Shown: positions 39,440-53,539, counted from the first letter of the stretch. The stretch: 64,000 bases of DNA from Ficedula albicollis (GCF_000247815.1 NC_021673.1:35789194-35853193); one strand, 5' to 3'. Translations and numbers: made by a program. The notes: generated from the sequence alone by a model not told the origin.

Positions 39440-39900
39440 TGTGGCTGACCCGAAGGTGAGCCTTTCCCTCGGCTCCTGCCGGGTGTCTCCCGTGGAAGGG
39501 GCGGTCGCAGGGGCCGCGGCTGGCGGGGCCGCGCCGGGAGCGCGGAGCGGCGGCGGCAGCAGAGGGAGCTCTGCGATGGGGAATGGGAACGGGGACGGGA
39601 ATGGCCGGAGCTCCGCGCTCCGCGCCTCTCCCGGCCCGGGGGAAACAGAGCCCGGCCCTGCCAGCCGTGGCGGGCAGCAGATCCCGTCTCTGCCGAGCAG
39701 CGCGGAGAGCAGCGCGGAGAGCAGCGCGGACAGCAGCGCGGAGAGCAGCGCGGACAGCAGCGCGGAGAGCAGCGCGGAGAGCAGCGCGGAGAGCAGCGCG
39801 GACAGCAGCGGCCGCACGCTCCGGGCGGGAGGCGCGGGGTGACAGGCCGAGGGGCAGGGCAGGAGTCCCAACTGCGGGAACGCAGCCCGGAGCCTGAGCG
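39440..39900. promoter_or_regulatory. Small CpG island
   Basis: An abrupt rise in GC and CpG density between AT-rich flanks, with many CGCGG and GGCCGCGGC words. Frames stay open on both strands (133, 104, 292 and 188 codons), as expected where stop codons are rare; those translations are low-complexity Ser/Ala, Arg/Ala, Leu/Ser/Ala or Pro/Arg/Cys runs. A donor-like AAG|GTGAGC occurs near 39455. In birds such an island often marks a promoter of a gene or long non-coding RNA. Direction and identity are not determined. Confidence 0.6.
39696..39810. repeat. GC-rich 12-bp minisatellite
   Basis: About 9.5 units of AGCAGCGCGGAG or AGCAGCGCGGAC inside the CpG island. The 12-bp period keeps every frame open and gives Ser-Ser-Ala-Glu/Asp in one frame, Ala-Ala-Arg-Arg in another, and Leu-Leu-Ser-Ala-type runs on the other strand. 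Confidence 0.95.
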
Positions 39901-40809
39901 CTTCCCTGGCGTCGGAAAACATGCTTGTGCTGTTGGGGATGGGGTATTAAATAAATTAGTTATAAACCCCGAGTGGGTTTTCATGCCTTTGTAATTGCTG
40001 TGCTTACATTACCAGGTATACCTCTCCCTTCAGCAGACACTTCACTAAATTTTCAAATAGCACTTAATTGATGCTTAGTTTATTTTAAACTATTTGCTGC
40101 AGTGCAATAACAAACATTTAGGACAGCTTCTTTTCAAAACAGAACCAAACCAGGTAGCTTACTCTTAGAAAAGCTGAAATACAGGGACCTAAGCAGCTTG
40201 CAAAATTGTGCTAGTTAGAGCTTTGTAACATGGACATAAACATGAAGTTTTATGTGCCTTTCTTGTATTACCAAGTAGTATATTTTAAAACTCTACTTTG
40301 CCCTGCAGTTGTGAAAAACATTAAATATGTTGCCAATTGGAAATATGACTGGTCACTTTAAGTGTCACCTGTAAATTAAAAATTAAATAGAAAATCAAAC
40401 TGAAAAGAGAAATTCATTAAATTGAAATAAGCCCAAGTGAATAAGGGCAATATCTCATTCAAATGAAATAGCATAGGGCAAGAGCTTATTTGCTTGAGAC
40501 TTTTTGCCCTCCCTATATAGTTTTTGTCCCACATTTCTACATGGTATAAATACTTACAAGTTCTGGGTATTTTCAATTACTATTGTTAGACAGAAAACCA
40601 GCTTCAGTTTCTTCAAACCTTATTTCATTGAATGTGTCTGAGTCATAGGAAAAGTCATTCCATCATGTCTAGAAACTGTTTTTACTCAGAGCACTTGTCA
40701 GGAAAGAAAATAAACAAGTATTAGTTCCTGCCACCATTCATTTCAGAACAGTTACAACCAATATAATTAGGTCTCAGATTTTTTTTTAAAAAAAGGTCTG
40801 AATGAAAAG
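39901..40809. other. Unique AT-rich sequence, nothing recognised
   Basis: Abruptly AT-rich after the CpG island. No gene or repeat family seen. Confidence 0.6.
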
Positions 40810-41437
40810 ATATAAGATCATATATGTCAGTTGCTGAACATTTGGCATGAACAGCTTTTCCAACACTTGCTCTGGTTATTATAAGGTTTGAGCTGTAAAT
40901 GACTGCATTCAGCAGCAAACCTGTCAGGTTGGAGAGCTTTTCATTGAATGTTTGATCTAGAAATTTTTAATCAGTGCACAAATAAAACAAATTATTAAAG
41001 CACTACATCAGCTGCAGTAGGTGTAATTGGGATGAACGGGGTGATGTAACTGGTGGGGAACAGCACAAGCATTCTTGACAGAAGGCCTGGAGCTACAGAA
41101 CTTGTTACTGCTGGAGATGAAACATATAAGATTATATATGTCAGTTGCTGAACATTTGGCATGAACAGCTTTTCCAACACTTGCTCTGGTTATTATAAGG
41201 TTTGAGCTGTAAATGACTGCATTCAGCAGCAAACCTGTCAGGTTGGAGAGCTTTTCATTGAATGTTTGATCTAGAAATTTTTAATCAGTGCACAAATAAA
41301 ACAAATTATTAAAGCACTACATCAGCTGCAGTAGGTGTAATTGGGATGAACGGGGTGATGTAACTGGTGGGGAACAGCACAAGCATTCTTGACAGAAGGC
41401 CTGGAGCTACAGAACTTGTTACTGCTGGAGATGAAAC
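40810..41437. repeat. Tandem direct duplication, period 314
   Basis: Two head-to-tail copies (about 40810-41123 and 41124-41437) at a constant offset of 314, starting ATATAAGAT(C/T)ATATATG and ending GGAGATGAAACA. Only about one difference was found by eye. Confidence 0.96.
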
Positions 41438-44089
41438 AGAGCCTGAGTCTTAACCTGCATCTTGAAAATGGTAAGATGCACCTATTAAAGACATTCCCAA
41501 ATAACCTGGTGATAAATCATGTAACTTGCAAAGATTTGTTGGAGAAGCTGGGAAGGGATCACCTTCTAGAATACCTTGTGTTTGTGGAATAATGCTGGGA
41601 TGGAGTGTGTTCTGAAAGCACATGAGTTTTCATTTATAGAAGGAAAAATAAATATTTTATATTCTTAAGCTTTTTACTGCTGTTCTCTGCCTTAAGTGAA
41701 GGATCTTTAGGAAGTTATCTAATGTAAACTATTTTGTGATTTCAGTACATTAATTGGGGTAGCAGTTGTAACTGCGCTGAAATCAATGAACCTACTATGT
41801 CTTCGGTAGATGAGATGCTGGTAACATTTTAGCTTAAAAACAGGAGGTTTTTTAGCTTGTCTGGTTAGTGAAATTTCTGAAAATATCTGCAATGAGGTGT
41901 TGCAAGTAGACTAACAATGAAAAGGGCAGCTAATTTGGATTAAAAGCCAACACCATATAACAATCAGATACAATTTTTAGGGTGCTGTTGTTTAACATTT
42001 ATATCTAGACTAAGATACAGAATTTCTAGTTTTTAAGGTTTGTTTCTTGTCTTTGAAGAGTTTAAGTTATGAAAGAATACAAAAGAAGGGAGTAACCTTT
42101 TGCTCAGAAGTCTGCAAAAAAGGTGATGTTTCACAGCTGAGAAATCTGCCTTTTGTCACTCCGTCAGAAAGTGTTGCTGCAGGTTTGCCTGCTTGAAGTC
42201 AGCAGCTGAGGTGAGTCAGTGCGTATTCCTATAATCAGACTCAGGGGTGAAGTCTTATGCCCATCCAAATCACCAGAACTTTTACTGCTCTTTTCAGGGG
42301 AGCCAGAACTGTGCTTTAAAACATGAAAATTGGCAGCAGCAAGGGATGCCAGCAATCTCTGTATCACAGGGTTTACTGTTGGCTTTGTGCTGGGACGCCC
42401 ATGCAAACTTTTGAGTGTTTTCATCTTCAATCCCAGATATGGCAGAGGTAGAAAAACTTGAGTTCTGCTTCTGATCCAGAGCCTCACAAGTCTGAAACAA
42501 CAGGAAGAGAAATATGCCTTGAAATTTCAGGATCTGTCGTGGGTAAACAGCCCTTGTGACAAAAACTCAGTGCAGAAACCAGATCTGGCTCTTGGTCTCT
42601 AGACACACACATTGGCTAATGCTCACCACATGGGAAGGCTCCAAAGGTAAATGAAAGCAATTTTTGGTCAAAAGTCTTACAACTCCCACATTTAATTCTG
42701 TATGGCTGCCAGTCTTTGGTGGTGTCTCTGCAGGATGAGGGACCTGGAGGTCCTGGAGCACCAGCCATGATGGCAGAAATGGTGCCAAGGGGCTGTTTGT
42801 AGGTGTCTTTGGAAAAATACGTCTTTAGTGCTCTGTAGGATAAGGGGATTAAAAGGTTTTATTAATTGGTTTGATGGAAGCTGCTTTGGCTGTGGCTCCC
42901 TAGGCCACAGACAGCTCCATGTATAGCTGGGCAGCCTCAGCTGGCTCTGCAGCTCCCAACGCTGACAGAGCTGTTGAGATTCCTCCCATTTTGTCCTTCT
43001 GGACCACTGTAGGGACAGAAAATGTGACTAATAAAATTTGCCATCATCTTTAATCTTTACTCCCACTGTACCTTTAAAATAAAGTGTTTCTTTCCTTCTT
43101 TTTTCCTTGTAATTTTATTTTATTTTTTTTTTAATTTATGCCTTGCCTTTTGAACAGCAATTTATATCCTGTTTGCCTTATCTCAGGTAAGATAAAAATA
43201 GTGGCTTCACTCCATCAGTGTAATCAGTTGTGTTAATATCTCTGATTGTAGGCTTGGCTCAGAGTTTGCATTACCCCATGCAGGCTGTGTCTGTGCAGGC
43301 ACAGTCTATAGATACCTTTAAAAACTACCACGTGTTCAAAAAAGAATCTGAATAATGAGCCAGTAGTTTTTAAGAGATATTTTAGAACAAAAAAAAAATC
43401 AGTATGTTTTCCTTCAGATTACAAGTCTTTAAAACTTATCACTTGAAATTGAACAACTTAGTGTATTTTGTCTCATTTCTATATTACTTGCTAAACACAC
43501 TCTGACAGAGTATAAGCCAGTGTTTATATACACTGAAAAAAGTCCCCAGTTACAGCGTGAAAATCATCTTGTGTTTCTCTATATGTTAAACAAGAATATA
43601 ATTAGATGCTAGAATCTGCTGTCTTTGAAGAAGGTTGATTTTGGTATGGCCAAGTACCTAATAATATCCCCGTTGGCTCTCATCAGTTTATTTCTTCTCT
43701 GATTCCCTGAAGACCTCCCCACATACTACATCTCGTACTTTACCTGGCTATTTTCTGCTCCACTTGCAAGATGAATGCTTCCAAAAGAAATTAAACTCCT
43801 TAGGAAGTGCTTAGCTCCCTGTTTCAAAGTTACTCCTTCTTTCCTAGAAACACTCAACAGCAGCAGAGTTCTAGACAAACTTTCTCTCTGTTGTTTCATT
43901 CCTGAGGCATGGGCAGCCTTGGCATTTTTCTGTGCATACATTTTAGTAGCTCACAAAGCTTCACGATCTCTGACCTTCGTACCTGCTGTCCCCTGTATGT
44001 CCTCCCCAGTGGGGAAAAGCTGGGAGGTAAACATCAAGTCAGCAATTCATAGTAAAACTTGTATGAGAATCACCACATCTAGGATTTCT
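41438..44089. other. Unique sequence, no gene recognised
   Basis: Open frames near 42164-42500 (minus) and 43775-44143 (plus, 122 codons, running into the next duplication) have no recognisable domain. No repeat family identified. Confidence 0.55.
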
Positions 44090-44235
44090 GCAAAACTCTT
44101 TTTCTCCCCTTGCACTTCCAGCAGGATTTTTGCCATCTCTTAGGGCTTTCCACAAATTGATCAGCAAAAATCTTTTTCTCCCCTTGCAACTTCCAGCAGG
44201 ATTATTGCCATCTCTTAGGGCTTTCCACAAATTGA
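44090..44235. repeat. Tandem direct duplication, period about 73
   Basis: Copies at 44090-44161 and 44162-44235 sharing CTTTTTCTCCCCTTGCA and CATCTCTTAGGGCTTTCC, with a 1-base length difference in each of two places. Confidence 0.93.
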
Positions 44236-44970
44236 TGTCTCAATCACTTGTAATTGCCTTCTTTTATTCTACTCTCCTGCACATAAATAAGCTGTTACAT
44301 TTCTTTTTTTTTTTCCCAGGGATTTTTGTTAAAGGAGAACCAGCTCTAAGGCTGTCTGGCCATTTGATTTCCATTCCAGCCCTGTGATCTTTACAGCACT
44401 GTTTATTTCATGCTACCTTGTGCTGAGCGTCATCGGATCTTCTGGCAAGGGTTGTGTCGTTTTTCTTTCCTGACAGTAGCTATTTATCTTTGCTACTGAA
44501 ACAATACTTGAAACCCTTCAGGGGTACAGCTTCAGGAAAACAAGTTCTCCCTTCTTCCACGATGCAGCTTTATTTCCTAAAGGCGTTTCTAGTAAACCTT
44601 GCTGTAGCTGAATGATTTTTAGTGGTGCTGTTTGCTTAAAGGACCTAGGTAATCCACCCTGGATATGTGAGTGCATTCATCTTTTCTAGCAGCAGAGACT
44701 ATGAAAAGCTGTTTTATTTCTGATTTCTCTTCAAGCTCGGATATGTCCAATCCGGCTATAGAAGTGGTGACAATGGGTACTCTCTGCCTGGTTTGTATGG
44801 TGGTTATTAAGGTAAAATTGAAGTTAAGTGGGATTTTTTTGAGCTAGAAGGATGATATTTAATTTCTGGGCTTCTCTATTATTTGCTCACATAGACCCCT
44901 CATGCTTCCTTGTAATTTATTGACAGGGCCTTGTGAGACTTTTATGCTGACAAGTATTCCAGGGATTCCC
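44236..44970. other. Unique AT-rich sequence, nothing recognised
   Basis: No open frame, repeat family or regulatory signal that I can support. Confidence 0.6.
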
Positions 44971-45177
44971 ATTTATTCTTATTCTTACAACTGAAATATA
45001 TGACTTTAGCAGAAGGAGTTAATTATTTATTCTTATTCTTACAACTGAAATATATGACTTTAGCAGAAGGAGTTAATTCACTGTCTCATTCGGCATCAGG
45101 TTTTATTCTTATTCTTAAAACTGAAATATATGACTTTCAGCAGAGGGAGTTAATTCACTGTCTCATTCGGCATCAGG
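44971..45177. repeat. Three-copy tandem duplication (54-77 bp units)
   Basis: Copies at 44971-45024, 45025-45100 and 45101-45177 share TTTATTCTTATTCTTA and GAAATATATGACTTT. Copies two and three add a CACTGTCTCATTCGGCATCAGG tail missing from copy one. The third copy carries extra changes. Confidence 0.94.
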
Positions 45178-45258
45178 TAAGTCTGAATTTCAATTTCTTG
45201 TTTATTTACATGAAGTGTTAATTTGGTAGCTAGTGCTCTATTAGCTAAAGTTCAGCTA

Positions 45259-45335
45259 TGTCTTACTTATGCCTTAGTGTAATATGCAAGAAGAATAAGC
45301 TGTCTTACTTATGCCTTAGTGTAATATGCAAGAAA
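45259..45335. repeat. Short tandem direct duplication, period 42
   Basis: TGTCTTACTTATGCCTTAGT is repeated at 45259 and 45301, followed by GTAATATGCAAGAA in both. Confidence 0.92.
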
Positions 45336-46033
45336 AACCTCTCCTTGAAAATTTCACCGTGTTTCACAAACCTTGTATATTAGAAGACTTTTAAAATTTG
45401 TTTGCCTTGAATGTTACATTGCAAATGTAACTGTCACATACAGTGTGTTGCTTGATCTGTGAGGGGAGGGGTAGGAGAAGGGGAAATCAGGTTCAAAATG
45501 TGTACTGTGTCTTTTGTCCTACTTCTCAATTTACTGTTGCTTTCATATGTCATTTCTTCTTTTTCACACGAATATGCTGAGGATGGAGACAAACTTAATG
45601 CATTGTAAAATAAAATATATTACCTGCAAATATTTATCTGTCTTACTTTTTGCATTATCATCAAAGATTAATGACTGTCTCCATTTCAAAAGTGAAGATA
45701 TTTGAATGCTTCTGCCTTTTAAACAAGGAAGAAAACATGCAAAATAAAATTGCATAATTAAAAAGTGATTAATTCAGAAAGAGATTAAATGAATATCAAT
45801 GTATTTTTTAATACCAAGTATCAAACACACTTCAAAAATCCAATCTGGAACTCACCTACGTACAAACACAAGTTACATAAATGTTTTCTCTAGGAGTAAC
45901 TAGGAGAGGCATTAATCCCTGAGTCTCAAGTCTCCAAAATATTTGCAAACGACTCAAAGTATTTTGCTGTAATTTTTTTGCAATGTAGTCATACGTTGGA
46001 CCCTGTTACATTTTAATCATTGATTACAGACAC
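45336..46033. other. Unique AT-rich sequence, nothing recognised
   Basis: No feature supported. Confidence 0.6.
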
Positions 46034-46105
46034 GGGATGAAATGTTGGCCTCACTGAATCCATGGGAGTTTTCCTACTGACTTCAGTGAAGCCTGGATTT
46101 TACCC
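46034..46105. mobile_element. Relic of an ancient hairpin (MITE-like) repeat
   Basis: An imperfect palindrome. The left arm starting GGGATGAAAT, with GGCCTCACTGAA, pairs with the reverse complement of the right arm, GGGTAAAATCCAGGCTTCACTGAAGTCAG; about 24 of 34 positions match with one gap. The wording (CACTGAA..CCATGGGAGTTTT..TGACTTCAGTG) is like the short palindromic caatgggagttttgcc-type repeats I recall as abundant in crocodilians, turtles and birds. The family name is uncertain. The following 60 bases may belong to a second, weaker relic. Confidence 0.6.
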
Positions 46106-49100
46106 ATGGATTTACATCAGTAAAACACAACAAGCCTATTTCTGTACTTCAGCTGGAATAAAATCCAGGGCATATTCTGTGCTGCAAGAATGAAAGTAAA
46201 ACTGTATCCTTTCTAAAAAAGGTTTTGTGCATTTTGACTAAATGAATGTTTTTGCACCTGTTGTGTTAAAAGCAATAAAAAATAAACCTGCTGTTGCTGT
46301 TTTGGAATGTGTATCTAATTTTATAATACATACCACAGTAGTTCATCCTAAATGAAAAAAATGGCAAGTTTAATCTTTTTTTCGTACACAAGTAATATAA
46401 TCTCTAAGTCACATGTGAAAGTAGCATGTAATTTATATAGTCATGATGTCAGCAGTATATTATGTAAGTTCTTAATGGCAGATGAGGTTTAGTAGTGCAG
46501 ACTGATTTTTGTTTTTACTTAATGTAACTTCTGGTAACTTTGCTCTTGAAAAAAAGATTTTTTAATCCTTGGGTCACTGTGGCTTTTTTTATTTCTTCCT
46601 GATAAGGCTGTTATATATATGTGTCTAAACAAAAGCATGCTGAAAAAAAAATTACTGACTTTCTTGACTGATGTTTCTGTGAAATGCTGGCAGAGCTGCA
46701 TGGCAGCAAACACTTTACTTATCTTGCTGTGATATCACAATTAAAATTTTTGCAATTACATGGGAACTGCTGGGATTGTCCCTCATCATCTCTTTCTCAG
46801 TTTTTCAGCTAAAAATAAAGCAAAAGTTTGATTTGCCCCACAAAGTCTAAGCAGACTATATAGAGAACAGTAAAAGTGGTTATGAACCCACAAACTGTGG
46901 GCATCTCCATTACAACCCCTCTTCAGCCCTCATCTGTGGGCTAGAAAATGACCCCTGACAGTCCACACTGCAGACATTCTCATGCAAAATATTTTCTCTC
47001 ATTCTGTTTCCAGCAGCAAAAGCCTCAAAGTGAGTAATGTGAAGGTATGAATGAGACATGTTTATAGTACATTTAAAGGAGGAGGAACACCTTTGTATCT
47101 CTGACATTCATGACATCCCCAAGAAGAGAACCAGCAGAGGAAATTATAGTCTATTAGGAAATAAAAGTTACACTTAAAAAATGTCTGTAGGATCTTTTTG
47201 CCACATGAGCCCATGATTTTTATCTGTAAATACAGCTGTAATGTTATTTGATTCCATTAACAATCTGAGATTTGACCAAATGAGTCATAATAATTTATAT
47301 TTTTTCCTTCTTGTTTAAATATGATTTCTAAATTAGGCTCTCAGAAACATACAAAGATGTTACATCTTTCAACTCCTGGTCTGTTTTTTTTTCCCTCATT
47401 CTGTTCTCAGACTAAAATAACATCAACCCACCAACTAAAACAACCCACCAACTAAAAAAACAACAAGCCAATAAACTAAAACCAGCTAAAATCCAGTCAG
47501 AGGCCAAAAAAATCTAGCTAAACCTCTGGCACACAGCTGCACATGGCACACAGCTACAGTGAAGATTCAGGTATTTGGAACTTGACCTGCTTGGAGAGCC
47601 TGCTTGCCCACAAGAGGTGAGGAGTTACATGGCATTGTGTGTCAGAGCTGAGAGAACGTGTATGAACATGAGAGAACATGCCTTGAACAAGAACAAATCA
47701 AGAACAAATGTGCACTGAGGTCTGAAGGAGAGGAGGTTGGTCAAACTGTGCTTCCTGACATGCTGGCATCACTCACTGAATGGAGCAGGAGAAAATGATG
47801 AAAAAAGAGGAGACAATTCTCTCTCTTGCAGTTCTGGGCCTCGTGTGCATTATTACTATTTGTCACCAGGTTGAGGAGGCCAGCATACACTTTCTGCATG
47901 AATGAGCCTCCATTTGGGTCTTTTCCATGGGAAGGGCTGTGCTTCCCCCATTATTCTGCTCATTCTTTTTATGTGGCACAAGCATGAAATACAGCTACCC
48001 TTAACTTTACCATGACAGAGGAGAAACATGGAATAAAACTGATTTTGGGTAACTTAAGAAGAATGAAAGGCCATCATTTTAAGTGTTGCTTAAAGCTCAG
48101 ATGCACCCAATCAACACATCTTAAACAATGGCTAAAAGCCTGCAGGTTTAGAGCAAGCCTCCTTCCACCAGCTAGTTCTGTGGCTGCTCAGCAGTTAACA
48201 CACATTGATTTTATCCTGCAAACACTCAGCAGTTTAGTTCAGACAGGGGAGTTTGGAACTAAGTGATTTGATGCTTCACAAGCAGCCTTCCAGGAAGGGG
48301 AAAAGAAATGGCCAATTTCTGGGCTGTAGCTTCTGCAGCATAGATGAGGTGAAAACTGAGAGCTCCTGCTTGGCTCATCCAACTTCAAGTCACTTTGCAG
48401 ATAAACTCTATCAAAGAGAACATGAATCCCCTCTCAGATCAATTTTCAGTGCTCATATAATCTTGCAAAGACCAGGAGGTACTGCTAGGCATCTTTATTT
48501 CCAGAAGGTATAGAACTGTGGCAATCAGTACTGTTATGGGACAAAACGTGCTCTCATGTATTACAGATATATGTAGAATTTTCCCTTTGCAAAGCATTTT
48601 CCTGGTTTGCTTAGACCTGGCTCTCTACTTTTGTCACCTGCTTAAGACACAAATGTCATTAAGAAAAAGCGAGACCATCAGATGAATGGGTAGAGAGATG
48701 TACACAGAGCACAGAAATGCAGATGTGACTGGCTTGGCATCCCACAGGACTGTTTCACATCCCTGCCATGTATCACACTTCCTTTCCTCTCCAGTCCACT
48801 TGAGAAATGATACAGTTGAACAGGGACATCGCTTACATTTCAGCTAAAAGAACTTTTTTCTAAAAAAAATTTTGATACTACTTAACTTCTGGTTAACTCT
48901 ACTTATTCACCAGTTTCTGTCTCAACTTTAAGACTAATCTGGTACTTCTGAGTGAGCTCCTGAAACCATAGAGAATACTTGGTTCCCTTCACTGATATCC
49001 CGTTCAGTCTGTTACTAAAATAAGGGGAGGTGAGGTCTGAACAAAGATACAATAATTAAGAAATCGAGCATTTAATAAAAACACCAGAATTACATTTGTT

Positions 49101-49290
49101 CAGGATATCACTAGGACTATTATATATTAAATACCATAATTTGTACCTCCTTTTAAAATGCATTTTACTATCACCATGGATTAGAGTACAGGTTAAGATC
49201 TCAAAATAAATTTTTCCCCTTACCATTTTATTTCTTAGGCTTCAATTCTGTGTGACTAGTGCTGAATTACTTTTTTGTGGATAGTTCCAC
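46106..49290. other. Unique sequence, no gene recognised
   Basis: Includes a small CCACCAACTAAAA repetition near 47420-47460 and GAGAACATG/AAGAACAAAT repetitions near 47650-47710. Open frames at 48012-48266 and 48253-48513 are unassigned. Confidence 0.55.
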
Positions 49291-49427
49291 GTGATAAATG
49301 GGAAGATCTGAAGTTTTAGTAGCACGTAAGGAGAAGAATAAATTACTGTTCGATTAGATGTGATAAATGGGGAGATCTGAAGTTTTAGTAGCACATAAGG
49401 AGAAGAATAAATTACTGTTCGATTAGA
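49291..49427. repeat. Tandem direct duplication, period 69
   Basis: Copies at 49291-49359 and 49360-49427 share GTGATAAATGG.GAGATCTG and TACTGTTCGATTAGA, with two visible a/g changes. Confidence 0.95.
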
Positions 49428-52329
49428 CTAAAAGATATTGCTGCAAAGTACTTGTAACAAGATAATTGCAAGTGCCAGAGCTGAGAGTAACACTCAACAC
49501 TGGCAGCAGCTTAGTTAAACATGTGGTTAATGATGTTATAGGAAGAATGGGTATGTAAAATCTTCAACTCTACCAGCAGTAAATATTCATTTCATGTGAC
49601 AGCAATAGTGACTTGCTGAGACTGATATTTGACATACAAAACTCCTATAATTATTTTAATATCTTTACTTCCCAATGATTTTAATGATATGACAAAGATC
49701 TAAGGTGTTTGCTGAAACAGCACTACTGTCATTTACTATCAGTCAAACAAAATGTCATTCTCACTCATATCACTTCAAATGTCTGAGTAGTTTTCATACC
49801 CATTAAGCTACTCTTGTAAAGAGTGTGTTCTTTCCAGGTTTTACACTTACAGAGTAAAACTGACAAAGACCTATATGGTAAACACTTGTTAGAACATGCA
49901 ATACAGAAAAGTATTTAAGTCAGGATTTCACCATCAGACGAAAGCAACTTTACCAAAGACTGAGTATAAAAATAGAAAAGCAGCGTGTGACTTTGTACCT
50001 TTAAATTGGTTTATGAAAAAACAGGTAGTGCCTGGTGGAGTTGATTGCTCAGTACTTTTCATTACAAGTTTCTTCAATCTCTTAAAAACATTGCCAAGTT
50101 TGAACCATTCAGGATGGAGTTCTCTTGCCTTAGGCAGGAGTATTTTGGAAAGCTGCTTCCAAAATTCAACCACTCCTGAAGCAATATTCCAAAGGAAGTT
50201 TCCTTGCCTAACAATAACACATATTTCACAAGTTGGTGTTTTTTTGTTTGGTGGTGTTTTGTTTTGATTTGTTTGTTGTTGTTTTTTGGTTTTTTTTTTT
50301 TTTTTAAACATGCTTTTGGAGCAGAAACCTGAAGTTCTGCAGAATGATCATTTTGCTGTTCCGGGAGGTGCCTTTGATCAGCCTCTAAGATTTGTTCAAA
50401 TTTGTCCCCCGTATAGAGCAAGTTCTCAAGTTACGGCTTGTCAGCTGAGCTGTGGTAACTGACTCTGCGTACATTCCTCATTTGCCGAGTGGAATATGCT
50501 AATTCAAACCACCTTTAGAGCAGTTCATATTAAAGAGCTGTTCTTCACAGTGACAGCACACAAGCAGACATCAGCTCAACTTGAAAGCAACAACTTTGCA
50601 GGCAGATGAGCCTCTCTTTTACTATCAACATCCCACAGTTTAAATCCAGAAAGAACTTGGCAATTACATTTTCTGTACATCCCTTCTCTGCTCAGTGTCC
50701 TCAGGCTGAAGGCATCGACACATTTTCTTCTCTGTGAACCGCTCAACCGCCAGGGATTAAAGTGAGCATAGAACAAAACAAAACTGCATCTCAGTGCTCC
50801 TTTTCACATCCCCATTCAGAGATCAGAGTGGTCTTGGTAGGACAGAGAGAAAGTTGCTAACAGGCCGAAGAAAAATGGAAATAGAGAAGTAAAGAGCTGG
50901 AAGAGGGAGAAGAGCAACAGAATCTGAGGGTGGCAAGTGAAGCAGAAGTTGGGCATGGGGAAAAGCAATAATATGTGACACATATTGCAGCAGATTTCAA
51001 CCTCAGAGGAACCGTTGACATTATTCTGTACTCACTCTACCCCCCAGGACTACAGCTCATTTCAAGAGTCTTTCCTCAGACCCTGAGACTCATATCAGGA
51101 ACCCAAAACCTCTCTGCTCTGCTGTCAGCGAAAACAAAAGTAACCACCTATGAAAACATTTGTCACCAGCCTCTCAGAGGCAGACACACACAAACTGCCG
51201 CCACAAGCTGCCTGTCTCTTTAAGGGTAGAGATCTGACCAAGTATGTACATGGTAGATAAAGCTATTTTTCCAAATAAAGTGGTAGTTCCGTTCATCTTG
51301 TTTTTAGGATTTTTTTTTTTTTTTTGCCATAATTGAGTCTTACTACAGTGGTAGCTGGTGGATTTGGGCCCTGTTGTCTTTGACTGGCACCTGAATTCTC
51401 CATTGCCATATACAGTTTGGTTTCATTGAGAAAACTGGAGAAAAATCCTACTGCAATCCCCGGAAAACCCAGCAATCAGCCACAGTCCCAGCCGCATGTG
51501 AGAAGTGTGAGTATGTAAATTGTGTGATGAAATCTCAGTAAGAGACAGAGCTGTTCTCTGCACCTAAATCTTTTTGTCATGACCTTAAAAACTACTGTGT
51601 TTGTGTATGCTAAAACCCTTCCTGTGAGACAGAAATAACTGCAATTATTAATTTAGTCATCTGTGTAGTTTATAATTCCAGGACATTTAGAGGTAAGGCA
51701 CTTTGCACTCGATATGCAATTTCCAAAGATAATACCTGACAAAAAGAAGGCTTACAGTGACAGCATCACTGAGCTTTATCCTAAGGAGTTAAATGAGTTC
51801 AAAACCTATCATCAGTCACTGATAGGATCCACTTCTATCTGCTTAAATCCTGCATAAAGTGCCAGCGAATTGTTAAAAGCTGAAGATGATAATTAGACAG
51901 CCTAATTTAAACCTGCGAAAGAATGGTATTATTAGGAGTAAAGTGCTGTATTATTGCCATTTGTAAAGTAGTTCCCGATTTTGGCAGTACGTGTTACATT
52001 ACTCTCTCCTCTCTTAATGGAATATCGGAGAAAAACCAAACTGAGCAAACCATTGCAGATTCTGAGACCCTCAAAACACTGAGCTTTCCTCATGAGACAT
52101 TCCAGGCTTAGGTGCAGAAACACTGCATCAGAATTAAGTCATACCTCCTGGCATGAATCAGCTGCTAAATCCAGTTCAATCGTGTATCTTTGATACAAAT
52201 ACCTCCTGGATAACTGCAGTGTGGGGTAAGGTGCCAAAGGAACCTCCAGACCCAGGTGCTCAGGCTGCTGAGGAGCATTAGGCTGAGTGTAAAAAAGAAC
52301 AGAAAAGGAGGCACTGAAGTAGTTACAGG
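49428..52329. other. Unique sequence approaching the large CpG island
   Basis: T-rich and TTTG-rich microsatellite near 50237-50306 and a T run near 51309. Open frames over 49896-50421 on both strands come partly from this low-complexity tract and have no recognisable product. Confidence 0.55.
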
Positions 52330-52795
52330 GTGAAACGACAACTTTGTCACCGGCAAGAGTCCCAGACGCCGCCGCAGAGATACTGCCAACTAGATGCAGA
52401 ATGTTTAAATGTTCAAAAGGCGATGAGGCGCTCGATTTTATCAGTTAAGATTCTTTGTGACTGCGCTGCTCCAGCACCGCCGGCACCAAACCCTGCGGGC
52501 GGGCACGGGGCACACCTGGGCAGGTGGAGAGCGGCGCATCCTCGCAGCGCTGCAGCTCGGGACGGAGCTTTCCCTCCCTTCTCGGGCAGCGCGCTACTTC
52601 TTAGACATTTTACAGAGAAAGAAACTCGAGCCAACAAAAAGAGCCGAAAGAGTTGGGGGCTGCAGGACCCGAGTCCCCCCCTGCGGCTGCCACCCAGCGC
52701 AGGCTCCGCGCCTGCCGGCGCTCGCCACGGACCGGCCACCGCCCTCCCCTGGCACAGCCCGGCCCGGCGGCGCCCCTTCCCGCCCGGGCATCCCG

Positions 52796-53534
<739 letters not shown>

Positions 53535-53539
53535 TTTTC

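Noticed and set aside
39044..39984. Four overlapping open frames of 104-292 codons in the small CpG island
   Set aside because: All are open because stops are rare in GC-rich DNA and the 12-bp repeat keeps frame; no recognisable protein in any.
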